Shown here: positions 13,801-25,598 of the stretch, piece after piece
Position numbering within the stretch: the stretch's first letter is position 1
How the letters are laid out: every line of letters starts with the position of its first letter
Source: Cymbidium sinense
Lineage: Eukaryota > Streptophyta > Magnoliopsida > Asparagales > Orchidaceae
NCBI GenBank assembly: GCA_021442155.1
Contig: CM038215.1
Span: forward strand, 4,922,976-4,986,975
Direction: 5' to 3'
Length of the DNA stretch: 64,000 bases
Made by a program: the position numbers and the translations under genes
The notes under the pieces: model-generated
What the model was told of the DNA's origin: nothing
Database searches by the model: none
The model's input: only the letters and a program-made list of their open reading frames with translations

Positions 13801-16262
13801 GCTAATCCTAAACCTAAAAATAAATTAAAAGAAAAAAATATAAACTAAAATAAATAAACCTAAAATAAATAAACTAAACTGAATAAAAAATAAAAATAAA
13901 CCTAAATAAAAATAATAAAATAAACACAAATAAATGAAAAATATACTAAATAGACTAAATAAACCTAAACCTACCAGTTTACTAATTAAAAAATAAAAAA
14001 AATAAAAAAAATAAAAAAATCCTAACCCTAAACTCTAAAACTAATAGTAAACCCTAAAACTACAACCCTAAACCCTAAAACTAACCTTAAACCCTAAACC
14101 TACAACCCTAAACCCTAAACACTAAACCTTAAAACCCTAAACCTTAATCCCTAAACCCTAAACCCTAAAACCCTAAACCATAAACCCTAAACCCTAAAAC
14201 CTACAACCCTAAACCCTAAGCACTAAACCCTAAACCTAAATAAAACCTAAAAATAAAATAAATGAAAAAATCTAAACCTAAATAAAATAAAATAAAACCT
14301 AAACTAAAACCTAAACCTAAACCTGAACCTAAACTTAAACTTAAATGTAAAATAAATTAAAAAATAAAAAATAAAAACTAAGCTAAAATAAAATAAATTA
14401 AAACCTAAACTAAATTAAAAAATAATATAAACCTAAAAATAAAAAACTTAAATTAACAAAAATAAAATATAAATAAAATAAAAACCTAAACCTAAAAAAT
14501 AAACCTAAAAATAAAACCTAAACCCTAAACTAAAAAAACCTAAAATAAATAATATAAAATAAACCTAAACCTAAACTAAAATAAACAAAACCTATACCTA
14601 AACCTAAAATAAACTAAACCTAAACCATAAACTAAATAAAATAAAATAAACTAAAAATAAACTTAAACCTAAACTAAAAAATAAAACCTAAAAATAAACC
14701 TAAAATAAAAACCTAAAACCTAAACCAAAAAAAATTAAACCTAAACCAAAAATAATAGATAAAACCTAAACATAAAAAATAAAATAAAAATAAAACTAAA
14801 TTAAAAATAAACATAAAAAATAAACTAAAATAAAAAACTTAAACTAAAATAATTAAACATAAAATAAATAAAATAAACAAAATAAAAAATAAACCTAAAT
14901 AAAAATAAAAAATAAATCAAATAAAATAAATAAAAAATAAACTAAATAAACCTAAACCTATCAGTTTACTTAATTTTTTTTTTAAAAAAACCTAAACACT
15001 AAATCCTAAACCCTAAACCCTAAATCTTAAACCCTAAACCAAAAACCTTAAACCCTAAATGTTAAACCCTAAACCCTAAACTATAAAAATCCTAAACCCT
15101 AAACCCTAAACTAACCCTTAACCCTAAAACCTAAACCCTATGCCCTAAACCCTAAACCCTAACCCTAACCCTAAACCCTAAAATTAACCCTAAATCTTAA
15201 ACCTAAAACCATAAACATTAAACTAACCCTAAACCCTAAACCCTAAACCCTAAAAATCCTAAACCCTAAAGCCTAAACCCTAAACACTAAACCCTCAAAA
15301 CTCTAAACCCTAAAGCCTCAACACTAAACCCTAAACCCTAAACCTAAACCCTAACCATAAACCATAAACCCCAAAACCCTAAACCCTAAACCTTAAACCC
15401 TAAACCCTAAACCCTAAAAACTTAAACTAAAATCTAAACCTAAACTTAAAAATAACATAAAATAAAAAATAAAATAAACTAAAATAAAATAAATAAAACC
15501 TAAACTAAACTAAAAAAATATAAAACCTAAATAAAATAATAACAAAAAAGAAAATAAATCTGAAATAAAATAAAATAAAAACCTAAACCTAAAAAATAAA
15601 AAATAAAACCTAAACCGTAAACTAAAAAAAACCTAAACCTAAAATAAAACTAAAATAAATAATATAAAATAAACCTAAACATAAACTAAAATAAATTAAA
15701 CCTAAAATAAATTAAGCCTAAACCTAAACTTAAACTAAATAAAATAAAATAAACTTAAAATAAACCTAAAAAATAGAACCTAAAAAAAACCTAAAAAAAA
15801 ACTAAAACCTAAACCTATAAAATAAACTAAAAACCTAAACCTAAACCTAAAAATAAAAACTAAAACCTAAACCCAAAAAGTAAAATAAAAATAAAACCCA
15901 ACTAATAAATAAAACTAAACCTAAATAAAAATAAAAAATAAAATTAACTCAAATAAATAAAAATAAACTAAATAAACCTAAACCTACTAGTTTACTTAAT
16001 TTTAAAAAAACCCTAAAACCTAAATCCTAAACCCTAAACTATAAACCTACAACCCTAAACCCTAAATCGTAAACCATAAAATCTTAAATTCTAAACCCTA
16101 AACCCTAAACCTTAAACCCTAAACCGTAAAACCCTAAAACACTAAAACCCTAAACCCTAAACCCTAAACCCTAAAACCTTAAACCCTAAACCCTAAAACT
16201 TATAACCCTAAAAACTAAAATTGAAACCCTAAACCCTAAACTAACCCTGAACCCTAAACCCT
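10886..16262 (+). repeat. Left-arm satellite, regular ~1-kb monomers
   Basis: The most regular part of the array. Anchors (CCAGTTTACTTAATTT or close variants) are at about 11247-11262, 12176-12190, 12972-12988, 13973-13986, 14961-14975 and 15987-16003, spaced about 0.8-1.0 kb. A CCCTAAA-dense block follows each one (about 11295-11400, 12200-12540, 13010-13210, 14030-14240, 14990-15420, 16010-16262). No coding features. Confidence 0.88.
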
Positions 16263-16740
16263 AAGAATGGGGACCTTCTAGAACATCACCGGCCAACTAG
16301 CTCAATCTAAATCTAACTGGGAGGAGAAGGTGGAGGTGATGATTATCACAAGTGGTGCGGGGATGGAGGTGCTAGTGGATATGGAGGTGGTTGTCATATC
16401 AATGGTGGTTATGGAGGTAGGAGGAGCAATGGAGGTTACATCTATGATGGTGGTGGAGGTAAAGATCGACGATATGATGGTGGATCTCGCTACTCGAGAG
16501 GCAGGGGTGGTTTTGATGGGAACTGGAGAAATTGAAGAATAGCTGATTTGATATACTACTTATGGAATTTTGTCTTTATAGTATAGACGGTTCTACTTAT
16601 CTTGGGTTTTTTGTTGCTCTATGGGAGCTCATTTTTTGTCTATGTCATCACTTATGTCTTAGAATACTTGAGGTGCTACTTGGTTGATGAACTTGAAAAG
16701 AAGAAATGTTGAATATGAATTTATTCTCTGTTCAAAAAAA
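16263..16740 (+). pseudogene. 5'-truncated GRP retrocopy 3 with complete 3'UTR and A-tail
   Basis: Longest 3' end among the left copies. After the shared breakpoint and decayed RRM end, the frame reads GGEGGGDDYH, then GGASGYGGG, NGGYGGRRSNGGY, RRYDGGSRYSRGRGGFDGNW and stops at TGA 16533-16535. This is the glycine-rich C-terminus of a plant GRP7/GRP8-type RNA-binding protein. A 3'UTR of about 200 bp follows (GTCTTTATAGTATAGACGG, TTGATGAACTTGAAAAGAAG, TGTTGAATATGAATTTATTC) and ends in CAAAAAAA at 16733-16740, directly followed by CC-rich telomere-like repeat. The RRM is missing, so no protein function is possible. The A-tail supports an mRNA origin, although the surrounding satellite is itself A-rich. 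Confidence 0.87.
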
Positions 16741-17036
16741 CCTTAAGCCCTAAACCCTAAACCCTAAATTAAAACTTAAACCCTAAACCTAAAACCTAAA
16801 CCCTAGACCTTAAACCCTAAACCCTAAACACTAAACCCTAAACCTTAAACCCTAAACCCTAAACCTAAACCTTAAACCCTAGAACCTTAAACCTTAAACC
16901 CTAAACCCTAAAACATACAACCCTAAACCCTAAACCCTAAACCCTAAACCCCAAATTGTAACCCTAAACCGTAAACCCTAAACTAATCCTAAACCCTAAA
17001 TCTTAAATTCAGCATAAACCCTAAACCCTAAACCTT
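16741..17036 (+). repeat. CCCTAAA-dense telomere-like block
   Basis: Nearly continuous CCCTAAA heptamers with point variants, downstream of GRP copy 3. This is the last large plus-strand C-rich block before the non-satellite island. Confidence 0.92.
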
Positions 17037-17148
17037 GATTAAAGATGTCATTAGGAGTAGATCTAAAGAATGACCTCATCCTGACATAGTTATGTTAGCT
17101 AAAGAAAATGTCTTCAAGAGAATTTCCCTTGACCATTAAAGATTTGAA
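17037..17148. other. Short unidentified insert between telomere-like blocks
   Basis: About 110 bp of mixed composition (from GATTAAAGATGTCATTAGGA to AAGATTTGAATA) flanked on both sides by CCCTAAA repeats. It holds no convincing open frame and matches nothing else I could find in the window. It may be a fragment of a retroelement coding region. Confidence 0.5.
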
Positions 17149-18640
17149 TACCCTAAACCCTAACCCTAAATCATATTATAATACCATATATTATAGTATA
17201 ATGTAGCATCATATATTTGGCATGTAGTGATTTGTTTTTAGATGTTATAAGATATTTTAAAATGTTTTAGTATATTATGGTATTGTGCCCTATAGTCTAT
17301 ATTAATATAAATCATAAAAATATTGATTTAATAAATCAGATGATGAAATTTATTAAATTTGAAGTGGGAATTAGGTTGTAGTAAAGGTGTGCTATGCCAA
17401 TTGTAGTCTAAAACTAAGATTTTATGTTCAAAATAAATATTATATGTTGTAGCATAGTATACATCATATATCATAATATATTATTCTGCATTTTAAATTC
17501 TTTTAGTATTTTATAATCATGCAGCCTACACTAGCATTATTTATAGAACTATTGATTTATACTTTAAAATGGTGGAATTTTTCCAAATTCATAATAGGTA
17601 GAGCATGGCATCATAATATATTATTTCAATTTAAAATATGTAAGTGATATGATTAAAATATATAGTTTTTATTGTTTAGACTAATTTTATGAATTTCTAT
17701 CTAACGCAATCCCTTGTGATGTGATATGCAATATAATATAATATAATATGTTATAGTGTATTATAATATAGGATGCCATAACATAGTGTAGCATCATTCA
17801 TTATAGCATACTATTGTGTATTACTACTTGGTTTTTAGCATATTTTAGTTTGTTATAGTATGATGTAGTAGAGTTTGTTGTGGCATAACTCATAAAAATA
17901 TTGATTTGTAGGCTCAAATGATGAGATTTGGCCAAATTTAAGGTAAGCTTTAGGGAACATCATTGCGGGTGTGCTATGGTGTGTCACTTAATCAAAAGAA
18001 TGGAATTTTGTATCCAAAATAAATGTTCATTTTTCAACCAAATTTTATAAATTTTTTTGCTTAAAGTGATTCATTTTAAGGTGTAATGTAAGATAATATA
18101 TTATATGAAAGCATATTAAAATATAATCATACATAACAATATAACTTCACATATATATAAATGTGGTGGTGTGTTACTAAACAATTATTGTACATTTTAG
18201 TATGTTTTACTTTTGTTATAATACATTGGGTCAAAAAACTCACAAATGTTAATTTGAAGGTTGAGATGGAAGAATTTGGCCAAATTCATACACACTAAGA
18301 AGCAACACCAAAAATTATGCTATTTTGTACCATTTCTAGTAGAAAAATAATAATTTTACATCAAAATGAGCATTATTCATATTTTGGAAAATTTTGTTAT
18401 TTGTTCCTTTTAAGTGATTCTAATGAGGTGTAATGTTAGACAATATATTATATTATAGCAAATTATAATATAACATCATATATTATAATATAATATAGTG
18501 TGTTAATTCACACTATAATATGTTTAGCATGATATTGTATAGTTAGTTTTAGCTTGAACCATCACAAATCATAAAATGTGATTACAATGTCAAGATGATA
18601 TAATTTGAACAAATACATTGTTAGGTTGTTGGTTGAGGTA
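17149..18640. repeat. AT-rich tandem repeat, period about 340 bp
   Basis: Four to five diverged units. A phase marker (ATTGATTT or ATTAATTT, then a GATGA/GATGG word and TTTGGCCAAATT in the better units) recurs at about 17322, 17552, 17897, 18245 and 18577. The spacings are about 230, 345, 348 and 332 bp, the first implying a shortened unit. Between markers, TATTATAGTATAATGTAGCAT-like words and GGTGTAATGTAAGA-like words recur in the same order. There is no telomere-like content and no gene. The period is a common plant satellite length. Confidence 0.75.
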
Positions 18641-21049
18641 TTAAAGGTGTACATAAGAGAATAAATAAGATTGGATGAGAATTCCATGTCAAAGACATGG
18701 AGGGAGATCTGCTAGGGGATCACACATGTATTGGACATGACATATGAGTAGTCTATGTCGAAGGCATAAAAGAAGAGAATCTGCTAGGGATAAGGTTTGA
18801 ATTTGATTTGATTATATAATTTGTGGAAAGAAGACCCACTGGGGATTAAGATCAAATCAACTTTAATTTGTTTTATTTTAATTGATGTGGAGGCATATTT
18901 GCTAGAGATATGGGCTCGAGTCTGCTAGGGATCGAGTATATGAACCTTCAACTAGGGAAGCTGGTTCAGGTTATTTGTAGGGGATTAAGATTTGAGTTTT
19001 ATTTCATAGATTTGATTGGGGATGTATCCACTGGGGATAAGAGTTTGGTTAGATTTCTTTAATTTAGACTCTACTATGGGAGTTGGTTTAATTTGGCTCC
19101 ACTATGGAGGTTAGTTTTGAATTTGATTTATTTGCTTGACTTGTTTATATATGATTTGGGGCCACCTGGGAGAAGGGTGTGATTTAACTCACTGGGAAAA
19201 TCAAATTGGGTTTAATTTAATGAGTTAATGTATGCACCCTGTGGTGTGTGATGGACCCACGAGAAGTGGCTATCCTTGACCTACCTCAAGTTTACAAATC
19301 CAAAGGTATAGTCTACTGGCTGTGGGGTAGAGCTACCTAAGGGGTTGTCTTTGGCAGTAGCTATGCAAGGAAGAAGGCATAGTAGACTTACATCTTCCAA
19401 AGAGGAACAATGTGGGTGACCTATTTGATGCACAACAAATCAAACCTAACCTAGGTGACTTGAGTGAATATCAGGGGACTTATGTCAACTCAAAAGTAGT
19501 CAAGATTAATTTTATCCAAATTTCATGAGATTTGATATGGTTTGTTTGGTTTAGTTTGATTTTGAATTGAGGGCATATCTACTAGGGATGTGAGCTCGGT
19601 CAAATTTGATAGATTTAATTTATGGTCCATGTCAGTGTGCGATGGACCCACTGAGAAGGGGTTAGATCAGACTTGTCAAACCTCAGATTTATAAATCCAA
19701 TGGGATAGTCTACTAGTCATGGGGGTAGAGCTAGCCAACCTAAGGGGTTGCCTTTTGATGTGCAATGGTTGTGCTAAGAAGAAAGCATAGAAAACTTACA
19801 TATTCTAAAGTAGGGAACAACTGCTGGGGTGACTTGTTGGTAGCACAATAAATCAAACCTGACTTAGGGGCAACTACTAAGTGAATGCTGCTGAGGACTT
19901 ATATCAACTCAAGAGTAAGTGATTCCTATGGGAGTTTTTGATAGTTCCCCTAAAGATAGGATGCACGAGAAAGGTACGCTAGGGTGTCCTCCTAATCCAT
20001 AAGTGAATATATATTTTATATATATATTTATGTGGATCTTGTTAGTGTGCGAGGGACCACACTAAGAAGGGGATATATTGGGCTTGACCTATCTCAGATT
20101 TATTGGACCAAGGGAGAATCTACACATCCACAAAATGGATTCTCCAACTGCAGGGGTGGTTATTAGAAAAGGGGAACTGTCTAATCTGATAGTAACGGGT
20201 AGTGTCTAAATAGGGTCTCAAAGGATGTGATCCAAATATAGTGCCCATAGGGGAGGTGTTGCTAGAGGCTTTTTCTTGATCCCTAGAAAAGAAAGCCTAT
20301 AGGTGTATGGTGGCCAAAGCACTTAGACTTCGCCATGAGTGGTGTATCCTAAGAGAACCAATCAACCTAAGGTGTATCCATCAGTATGAGTGGTGTATCC
20401 ATCAACATAGTGAGAACCAACTAATCTAAGGTGCCCTGCAATGATCAATCTGGAAAGAAAGAGTGTAGGCTTACAACTTTTTAAGCAGAACTGATCATCC
20501 AGATAGTCTGTCGTTGGCAAGATAGATGATATCTAACCTAGAGTGACTACTAAGTAGGGAGCCCTGAGGAAGGACTTGACCTAGACTTGAAATAGTCAGG
20601 AGGGAAGGAGACGCTAGAGTACTTATCCTAAACCTCAAATATACTTGACTCAGTTAGTGCACGATGGCTAATCCAAGAAGAAAGTGTAGTAGACTCACAT
20701 CCTCTTAAATGAAGCCAACATGAGGTAGTTTACTGGCCATGCAATAAGGCCTACCAAACTAACAAGGTGCTCATTGGTGTGTAATGGCCAAGTAAGGAAG
20801 GAAAGCATAGCAGACTTACATCCTCCAAAGTAAGAAAACCACTGGGGTGACACACTAGTAGGGTAACGCCGACCACCTAGAGCAACTATTGGTGAGTTGG
20901 GGGCATTATCTCAACTCAAAGTAGCCTCAAATAAAAGATATGTTTTTATTTTATATGTTTGTGTGTGTACTATGTTTGTGTTGTCGATGAGAGATAAGAT
21001 GCCACTCAACTTTCTTACACCTACCCTAAACACATCGTGGCAGATTCAC
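18641..21049. other. Non-coding stretch left of the Tat pol remnant
   Basis: Higher GC than its neighbours and rich in phrases such as TGCTAGGGAT and CACTGGGGAT. No long open frame on either strand. By position it would be the 3' untranslated region or 3' LTR side of the minus-strand Ty3/gypsy element, but I cannot find LTR ends or similarity to the LTR-like sequence at 30.7-38.8 kb. An AT palindrome-like run is at about 20009-20035. Confidence 0.5.
19245..20935. repeat. Diverged direct repeats in the non-coding stretch
   Basis: A block of about 260 bp is repeated: GATGGACCCAC, then TATAGTCTACTGG and GTAGAGCTA, then CATAGTAGACTTACAT, then a GTGAC motif and a TCAACTC end. Copies are at about 19250-19500 and 19640-19915, and partial copies at about 20048-20110, 20640-20740 and 20780-20930. 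Order and orientation are conserved. Confidence 0.7.
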
Positions 21050-21109
21050 AAATAAGAATACTTTCAACATGGAAGAAATTGAATTAAAAATAGAATTTTC
21101 ATTGATGAT

Positions 21110-22277
21110 AATTATTTTCAAATATGATTTATAATATTTCTATTAGTAGAGCCCATTGATTAGAAGCATTGGGCACTCTCCCTTATGATTAATAAGCTGA
21201 TAAGATCCTCCTTGGTAGGTCTTCTCTATGGTAAAAGGGCCTTCCCAAGTGGATTCAAACTTGCCTCCCATCTTATGAGGCAACAAAATGTATCCTTAGA
21301 ACTAAAGTAGGCTCTGCTACTTAAAAATCTATAGGATGTACCAACTTGTTGTGAGCTTGAATCATTTTAGCTTTGTGCAACTAGAGGTTTTGGCATGCCC
21401 TCAGGTGTCTCCCCTCCAAACTTTTTAGCTCTTCTAACCACAACTTGGCATTTTGCTATGTTGTGATCTTACTACCCATAGCTATCATTAGTGATGGGAG
21501 TTGGACTTCTAATGGTAGAATGGCTTTGGATCCATACACTAAGGAAAAAGGAGTAGACTAAGTTAGAGTTCTATATGTGGTGGTGTAGACCCTACAAGGC
21601 TTCAACTAACTGCTAATACTACTATTTCTTATTGTTGTCGAGTGTCTTCTTCAATATTTGGATGAGAGTTTTGTTAAAGGCTTCTACTAAGCTATTTATC
21701 TTTGGGTAGTTGATGGTAGAATATCTCCAATCTATGATGTAGGCAAAGTTATTGATCTTGGTTCTCCTAAATGTTGTATAATTATGAGATATAATTCATC
21801 AAGGCATTCCAAACCTATATACGATATGGCTCTTAAAAAATTGGAGTACATGTAGCAGCATTGCTGAGCTGTGACCTCTCTAAGAGGAATCACCTTCACC
21901 CATTTGGAAAATTAGTCTATAGCAGCTAAGATGAATTGATGACCCTTAGAAGAAGGAGGATCAATCAAACCCACTATGTCGGTACCCCAACTCTCGAATG
22001 GCCCTGGACCAATGTAGGATGTAGATGTTGGGTGGTTGGTAGACCACACCGTATGTATTTGACATTGGTGGCATCGCTTAGTTGTATCAATGTAATCTTT
22101 GATCATTGATGACCAGTAGTATCCTAGTCTCTTAATCTTGGCTTTTATCTTCAAACTAGAATGGTTGGCTCCACATAATCCTGAGTGTACCTTGATCATG
22201 ATCTTACGGGCTTCATGCTTGTCTAAACAACGTAACCACATATGATCAAAAGATTGTTGGTACAAGACACCATCCAC
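21110..22277 (-). pseudogene. Integrase domain remnant (Tat pol)
   Basis: The N-terminal part is open at 21912-22277. It has an H2C2-type zinc-binding region with HSGLCGANH and CHQC (the second His position is altered to GANH), then the core start FESWGTDIVGLI with the first catalytic Asp. Beyond 21912 the core continues with stops. The segment corresponding to the second catalytic Asp reads IISHN at 21781-21795, so Asp is replaced by His. The Glu-containing motif survives as LVEAFNKTL. The C-terminal part reads WEGPFTIEKTYQGGSYQL, typical of gypsy integrase C-termini, at about 21180-21250. No activity is possible. Confidence 0.85.
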
Positions 22278-22479
22278 AAGAGCATAGGAAAGTGCTCTCT
22301 ACTTCATCTGATGGGCTTGGGACTTCTCTTGAGGTAGTTTTTCTTTATTTAGGTAATCCATGAATGGTTGCCTCCAATCTAACTCCTCATTCTTCTTAGC
22401 AATGGCAACCTCCCCTTCAAGAGAGTACTTTTTGATGAGTTCAATATAAATAAGTAATAAGACTTATCTATTTTGGACC

Positions 22480-22890
22480 TTTATTGATCTGGACTCATCC
22501 TCCAGGCATGCCAATGCTTTGAAAAGCTTGGCTAAAGCATACGCTATGACATTCTCTCCTTGAGGAATCTTATAAATGGTAACCTTTGGGATTTGGGCCA
22601 ACAACCTCCCCTTTATAACCTTATATGACCCAATAATTTTGTTGATAACTAGTTGAGAATCCCCAAAGATGTTGATGTTATGGATGCTTAGAGTAACAGC
22701 TAACTCTAGACTAATCGAGCATCATATTGCTTGATTAGGTGCAAGGATTAGATAGATGATATGAGAATCTCATCACATCGTAGTTCAGAGTTATGAGAAC
22801 TATTCCTATCCATGCCTTTCTTGGAATAGTAGATTGTGGTTCTTCTCCTCTTTAAGAGGAAGCCACACCATCAAAGTACATCTCCCAATG
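22480..22890 (-). pseudogene. Second (archaeal-type) RNase H remnant
   Basis: Between the first RNase H and the integrase, the minus strand reads MYFDGVAS (22862-22884, the first Asp motif), then an Ala/Leu-rich helix and IFGDSQLVINKIIGSYKV (about 22618-22671, the later Asp motif), ending with YKIPQGENVIAYALAK-like text. These are the landmarks of the extra RNase H carried by Tat-clade elements. Several stops interrupt the domain. This domain places the element in the Tat lineage. Confidence 0.75.
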
Positions 22891-23021
22891 GTGAATGCTA
22901 GTATCCCTTAAGTTCATGATTTATTCATCAGGGAGATCATCACTAAGCAGAAAGTCAACATGAAGTGGGTGTGCTGCTAGGAAATCTGCTAGCGCTTATC
23001 AAACTACGAGAGGATCATGGA

Positions 23022-23477
23022 TCATTGTGCCAAATATCCAGATAGCATCGGTCGCATCATGATATATTGTAGTGGATTGATCCTAGAGATTAAGTTCACC
23101 TTATGAGGAAGCATGTACTGCTGTAACTTTTGGGATGCAAAGATTAAATCTAGGCAATGCTTCTCAATAGGTGGATAATTAGGCTTAGCAGGGATTTGAC
23201 GATGACTAAGGTAGTAGAGTGTGTTCTCCTTTCCTTCGTCATTAGCTTGGGCCAACAAAGTACCAAAGGAGTCATCTAACACCGTAGTGTAAAGTATGAG
23301 TGGCTTGCCCAGGATAAGGGCTGCTAGAATTGGTGGCGCCATCAAGTAATACTTGATGTCTTCGAAGGCATATTCACACTTATCATCCCACTTGAACTTG
23401 GCATCCATTTTGATAAGTGTTGAGAATCGACATCTTCCGATAGGTTGGATATAAAGCATCTTAGATATGCCAACCAC
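23022..23477 (-). pseudogene. RT connection and first RNase H remnant
   Basis: A 151-codon open stretch. It begins in the RT thumb/connection (KMDAKFKWDDKCEYAFEDIK, then LMAPPILA, PLILYTTVLDD) and continues as RNase H (FGTLLAQ, ENTLYYLSHRQ, PIEKHCLDLIFASQKLQQYM). The Gly/Asp-rich first motif of RNase H is altered, and the open frame ends at the point where this domain normally grades into its C-terminal part. Upstream, the RT continues in another frame after a shift near 23480. Confidence 0.85.
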
Positions 23478-24120
23478 CCTTGGAATGATCCAGAGTTAAA
23501 CTTTTAGTGGCATTTTTAATATTTGATCTTCTGATTTGATTCCAGTGTCGGACAACAAAACCAAGGAATTTCCATGAAGCTACTCAATGCACACTTGGTT
23601 CATTTTGAGGTTAAATTATCTTAAATGTTCAAAAACTACTCTCAAGTTAAAGATATGGTCTTCCTTTTCTCTACTTTTGACCATGACATCATCGACATAG
23701 CACTCGACTTGATGAATAAACAGTTTGTTGAAGATTCAAGTCACCCGCTAGTATGTAGCAAAGCATTTTAAGGCGAAAGGCATGACCTTATAGAAATAGA
23801 TTTCGATCAGGGTTTTAAAAGCAATGTTTTTTTCATTTTCAGGGGCCATCTTTATTTGGTTATATCCATACGAGCCATCCATGAGGCAATTTCCACCATT
23901 AGCTTCGGGATTGGTAGTGGAATTCATCTTTTAGACATGTCTTATTTAAATCTTTATTTGGTTATATGTGAATTTGACCATTCTTTTTCTTAACTAGGAT
24001 GACGCTGGCTAACTAGGTAGGGTATTTTTCTTCCCGGATGATGCCAGTATCGATCAATTTCTTGACTTCAGAAATGACCTATTATTTTATGTCTAATCAC
24101 ATGCATCTATGAGCTTACTA
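23478..24120 (-). pseudogene. Reverse transcriptase domain remnant
   Basis: The N-terminal part reads EVKKLIDTGIIREEKYPT, a stop, then LASVILVKKKNGQIH, the conserved opening of Ty3/gypsy RT. Further on, KVMPFALKCF, a stop, then IFNKLFIHQVE lead to the catalytic YVDD, intact at 23688-23699 and followed by VMVKSREKEDH. Stops and shifts break the frame several times. The palm motif survives but the protein cannot be made. Confidence 0.85.
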
Positions 24121-25389
24121 GATATGGTTAGTAGTAGGCTCTATTGCTAGTTAATGGACCACTACTCAAAAGCTAATCCAAGCATCTTTTCATAACTCCA
24201 TGGAAAGCAATCCTTAAACTCAGTTAATAGCCTAAGTCATTGGTTTCAATTTCATTCAACAAAGAACTCATACATGTCGAGCGTGGATCTTCTTCAGTTC
24301 TTAAGTTGATTTCCTTGAGCTCATCGATTGTTGACTTGATCTCTTCTTCAAACTCGGTGCATCTTTGAATTCAGAATCATCTAGATCATCTCTGAAATTT
24401 CTAAGCATAGCTTCTCATATGAGTTAATATGACTTGAAAAGAACCTATCAGATTCCTAATGATTAGTGATGACTTAGCAGCAATCATCATCATCAACTAG
24501 ACCCACTATATGGAATCTTAGTCCTAGTCTTGATTGAGAGCTTTTGCATTTGTTCTTCCATATTCTTTTGAAGTAGTCTAACCTGTGCTTTGACCATGTA
24601 TGTGGAATTAACCCTTTCTTTGCTAAATTATGAACACAAGGCAAGTACCAACCAAAAGATAATTCTATTAAATCTTTATATTAATCATTCTCAAGTTCTA
24701 CATTAACTTCTTGACTTGAGGATGATGCTCTAGAAAGAACCTTTGTGTCTTCACACCTATGAATGATTTAGGGGCTTCCTTAACTACCGAACCCTCAGCC
24801 TTTTGAGAGGAAAGTGAGGTTAGAGCTAGAGTTCCCAATCGATTCCTAATTGTTTCACATATAGACTTGGATATACTTATGCTTTGCTTTGGTTCCCGGT
24901 CTTCATCTCTATCTAGCTCAAGTATCACCTCCACTGGAATCTACTATTGAGAAGAGTTTGATGGTGTGCTAACCATATAAGAATCATTCTATGAACTAGA
25001 TTCTGTCTATATGGATAGTGGTGTACTCTTGGTAGGACATATCTTCTATTGTGTGGCCAATAAGGAGGTTTTCTAGCCCTAAGACTGCCACTGAACTGGC
25101 CTCTTCCTCTGCCTAGTGGAGGTCAGGTCATCCTACCCATATGTTTGAATGGAGTAATGAATTATGGTTGGAATCTAATGTCAAGCTCCACTTCCTCCTT
25201 CAAGTCTCTTTCTGCTCCCGTTTATTTTCTTTTTCATTTTCTCTTTTCTTTTCTTTTCTTTTCTCTATCTTTTCCTTTTATTTTTTTTTCTCTTTTGTTT
25301 TATTTTTAAACTTTGGCCAAGTTCATAAGAATAGATTTATTGATTTTGAGGGAGGTAGTAAACCGCATCCTCATACATGTGAACCGTAA
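24121..25389 (-). other. Linker region of Tat pol between protease and RT
   Basis: Minus-strand pol sequence without a domain I can name. One open frame of 78 codons (24698-24934) is Glu/Lys/Ser-rich and looks like a disordered linker. Tat elements usually have a long spacer here. The rest is broken by stops. The polypyrimidine tract at 25216-25312 falls inside it and is likely a later expansion. Confidence 0.6.
25216..25312 (+). repeat. Polypyrimidine (CTTTT)n-like tract
   Basis: About 95 bases of almost pure C/T, mostly TTTTC words, on the plus strand. It inflates a spurious Phe/Ser-rich plus-strand open frame. Confidence 0.85.
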
Positions 25390-25598
25390 ATAGCTTGAGA
25401 TCTCCTTTGACACAATATGATCCCACCTCTCACAAACTTTATACACGATGTAGAGAGGATGGAACTATGTTGTTCTCATGTATCCATGGTCTCCCAAGTA
25501 AAGCATTGAAAGATGTATTCAAGTCTATATAATGTGAAACTTGGCTTCGCTTCTTCCAATCATCTATCGCCAAGTGGCAACACTATGGAGCCTAAGCC
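25390..25598 (-). pseudogene. Aspartic protease C-terminal part (Tat pol)
   Basis: The minus strand reads [12 protein letters not shown] near 25598-25563, then after a shift [22 protein letters not shown] and IVPSSLH. LLGRPW followed by VPSSLH is the conserved end of the retropepsin region in plant Ty3/gypsy polyproteins. The active-site Asp segment, which should lie further upstream, is missing: at 25598/25599 the text changes to sequence shared with 30668 onward. Confidence 0.8.

Larger units (their letters stand above)
21050..25598 (-). mobile_element. Ty3/gypsy retrotransposon pol remnant, Tat lineage
   Basis: Reading the minus strand from 25598 down, the order is protease, a long linker, reverse transcriptase, RNase H, a second RNase H and integrase. 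PR-RT-RH-INT is the Ty3/gypsy order, and an extra RNase H between RH and INT is the known hallmark of the plant Tat clade. All domains carry stops and frameshifts, so the element is dead. The left (3') side has no recognisable LTR. On the right the element ends inside the protease at about 25598, where sequence shared with 30668 begins. The matching gag is not upstream on this strand; a gag of the same general type lies in the opposite orientation at 42.8-43.9 kb. Confidence 0.85.

Noticed and set aside
16330..16542. Val/Met/Glu-rich open frame (also at 993-1184, 4303-4512 and 63110-63310)
   Set aside because: These are the glycine-rich GRP codons read one base out of phase (GGTGGA read as GTG GAG). 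The in-phase reading gives the recognisable protein.
16263..16740. A functional glycine-rich RNA-binding protein gene
   Set aside because: No copy has the RNP motifs, an RRM start or an intact frame, and all share the same 5' truncation.
25141..25389. Plus-strand Phe/Ser-rich open frame
   Set aside because: It runs over a polypyrimidine tract and lies antisense to the Tat protease-RT linker.
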